Shown here one piece after another: positions 63,189 to 64,000 of a stretch of DNA of 64,000 bases. The DNA is from Fen-330 sp050008465 (GTDB lineage: Bacteria; Acidobacteriota; Terriglobia; Bryobacterales; Bryobacteraceae), in NCBI GenBank assembly GCA_050008465.1, contig JBEKMO010000014.1, positions 11,962 to 75,961 on the forward strand, in the 5' to 3' direction. Below the pieces are notes generated by a model. The model made no database searches. It was not told where the DNA came from and worked only from the letters and a program-made list of their open reading frames with translations. Made by a program: the position numbers and the translations under genes. Positions within the stretch are counted from its first letter, which is position 1. Every line of letters starts with the position of its first letter.

Positions 63189-64000
63189 TTGTAGCTCCGT
63201 TGCGCTGGAAGCACGTACTCGAATTTCAGGGGTTCCTTGTGCAGAGCCGGGGCGTTCCCCGCGCCGCGGAATTCCCAGGCCGCCACGTAGGAGTACTCGG
63301 CGTCATTGCGCAGCGCCTCGCCTTCCGGGGTCTGGTACTCCTCGCGGAAATGGCCGCCGCAGCTCTCGTTGCGCTCGAGCGCGTCCAGGCACATCAGCTC
63401 GGCCAGTTCGAAGAAATCGCCGACCCGGCCGGCCTTCTCGAGCGACTGGTTAAACTCCTCGCCGTCGCCGGGCACGCGCAAATTCGTCCAGTACTGCTCG
63501 CGCAGCTCGGGGATCTTGGTGAGCGCGTGCTTCAGACCCTCGGCCGTGCGCCCCATGCCGCAGTACTCCCACACCAGCTTGCCCAGCTCGCGGTGGAAGG
63601 AATCCACTGATCGCGTGCCCTGGATGTCCAGGAGGCGCTTGGTGTTCGCGGCCACCTCCGCCTCGACGGAGCGGACCGCTGAGTGGCTCGTGTCGATCTT
63701 CTCGAACTTGTTGGTCGCCAGGTAGTCCCCGATGGTGTAGGGCAGGATGAAGTAGCCGTCCGCAAGGCCCTGCATCAGGGCGCTCGCGCCCAGCCGGTTC
63801 GCTCCGTGGTCGGAGAAGTTCGCCTCGCCGATCACGTATAGCCCGGGGACGGTGCTCATGAGATTGTAATCCACCCACAGCCCGCCCATCGTATAGTGGC
63901 TGGCCGGATAGATGCGCATCGGCCACTTGTAGGGGTCCTCGCCGGTGATGCGCTCGTACATCTCGAACAGGTTGCCGTAGCGCTCATCGATCACCGCGCG
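63185..64000 (-). CDS. sdhA: Succinate dehydrogenase/fumarate reductase flavoprotein subunit, N-terminus beyond window
   Basis: The last 271 residues of SdhA are seen: RIYPASHYTMGGLWVDYNLMSTVPGLYVIGEANFSDHGANRLGASALMQGLADG is the conserved FAD-contacting block. The C-terminal part reads ELMCLDALERNESCGGHFREEYQTPEGEALRND with the usual capping arginine-rich loop, and ends YVLPAQRSYK. The start lies right of the window; the frame is open to base 64000. The long C-terminal form, as in epsilonproteobacterial and Bacteroidetes-type SdhA, is inferred from the NESCGGHFREEYQ segment. The cytochrome b gene is probably further right. Confidence 0.93.
   Translation of the reverse strand, partial: RAVIDERYGNLFEMYERITGEDPYKWPMRIYPASHYTMGGLWVDYNLMSTVPGLYVIGEANFSDHGANRLGASALMQGLADGYFILPYTIGDYLATNKFEKIDTSHSAVRSVEAEVAANTKRLLDIQGTRSVDSFHRELGKLVWEYCGMGRTAEGLKHALTKIPELREQYWTNLRVPGDGEEFNQSLEKAGRVGDFFELAELMCLDALERNESCGGHFREEYQTPEGEALRNDAEYSYVAAWEFRGAGNAPALHKEPLKFEYVLPAQRSYK

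Overview
The window is a 64 kb piece of a GC-rich bacterial chromosome. The gene content suggests an acidobacterium of the Solibacter/Bryobacter type. This is an inference from several traits: Tat-dependent Gfo/Idh oxidoreductases beside a mandelate-racemase-type enzyme and a DUF6807 protein, PEP-CTERM tails, MacB-type permeases without a local ATPase, a PduS/PduT pair, and many short dispersed palindromes built around GGACARGGCTGGAGCC. There is no rRNA, tRNA or CRISPR array that I can see, and no prophage.

Layout, left to right. 0-3.2 kb: a truncated glycosyltransferase, and a tight three-gene run (membrane protein, Cys-rich small protein, MurG-like glycosyltransferase). 3.3-7.7 kb: a Spy-like periplasmic protein, two MacB-type permeases and an MFS transporter. 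7.8-9.9 kb: a small charged protein, then a PduS-like flavo-iron-sulfur protein and a PduT-like tandem BMC shell protein, a satellite microcompartment locus. 10-14 kb: a pair of M16 peptidases, one with and one without the zinc site. 14-18.8 kb: a Ser/Thr kinase with an FHA domain, an OPT transporter, and an exopolysaccharide sugar transferase whose 5' end is broken. 19-24 kb: a translation block on the minus strand (rplM-rpsI, then rpsB-tsf-pyrH-frr plus an aminotransferase). 24-27 kb: a hybrid histidine kinase and a DUF1015 protein. 27-32.6 kb: a TadG-like and two TadE-like genes divergent from an ECF sigma factor, a zinc-finger anti-sigma factor and a membrane protein.

32.6-36.7 kb is a decayed region. 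It holds a TPR pseudogene with an in-frame UAG, a TadG-derived scrap joined to a PEP-CTERM tail, remnants of IS1380 and IS110 transposases, one intact radical SAM gene, and a second degraded PEP-CTERM gene. 36.7-45.2 kb: a DUF465 protein, a glycosyltransferase fused to a RimI-like acetyltransferase, typA, a methyltransferase and a 919-residue double M16 peptidase. 45.2-51 kb: a signalling operon (TPR protein, sensor kinase, a REC-winged-helix-PP2C protein) and a Tat-exported aldo/keto reductase-like protein. 51-56 kb: a small protein, a GDSL hydrolase, a YkgJ-type cysteine-cluster protein and the overlapping Gfo/Idh, enolase-superfamily and DUF6807 genes. 56-64 kb: a propeller/TPR membrane protein, a VOC protein, a GT39-like glycosyltransferase, a thioesterase, Mrp, DoxX, sdhB and the C-terminal part of sdhA.

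The strongest leads are the satellite PduS/PduT pair, the REC-wHTH-PP2C and GT-RimI fusions, the start-codon and reading-frame lesions (aminotransferase and sugar transferase), the recombined PEP-CTERM/TadG/IS graveyard, and the dispersed palindromes.
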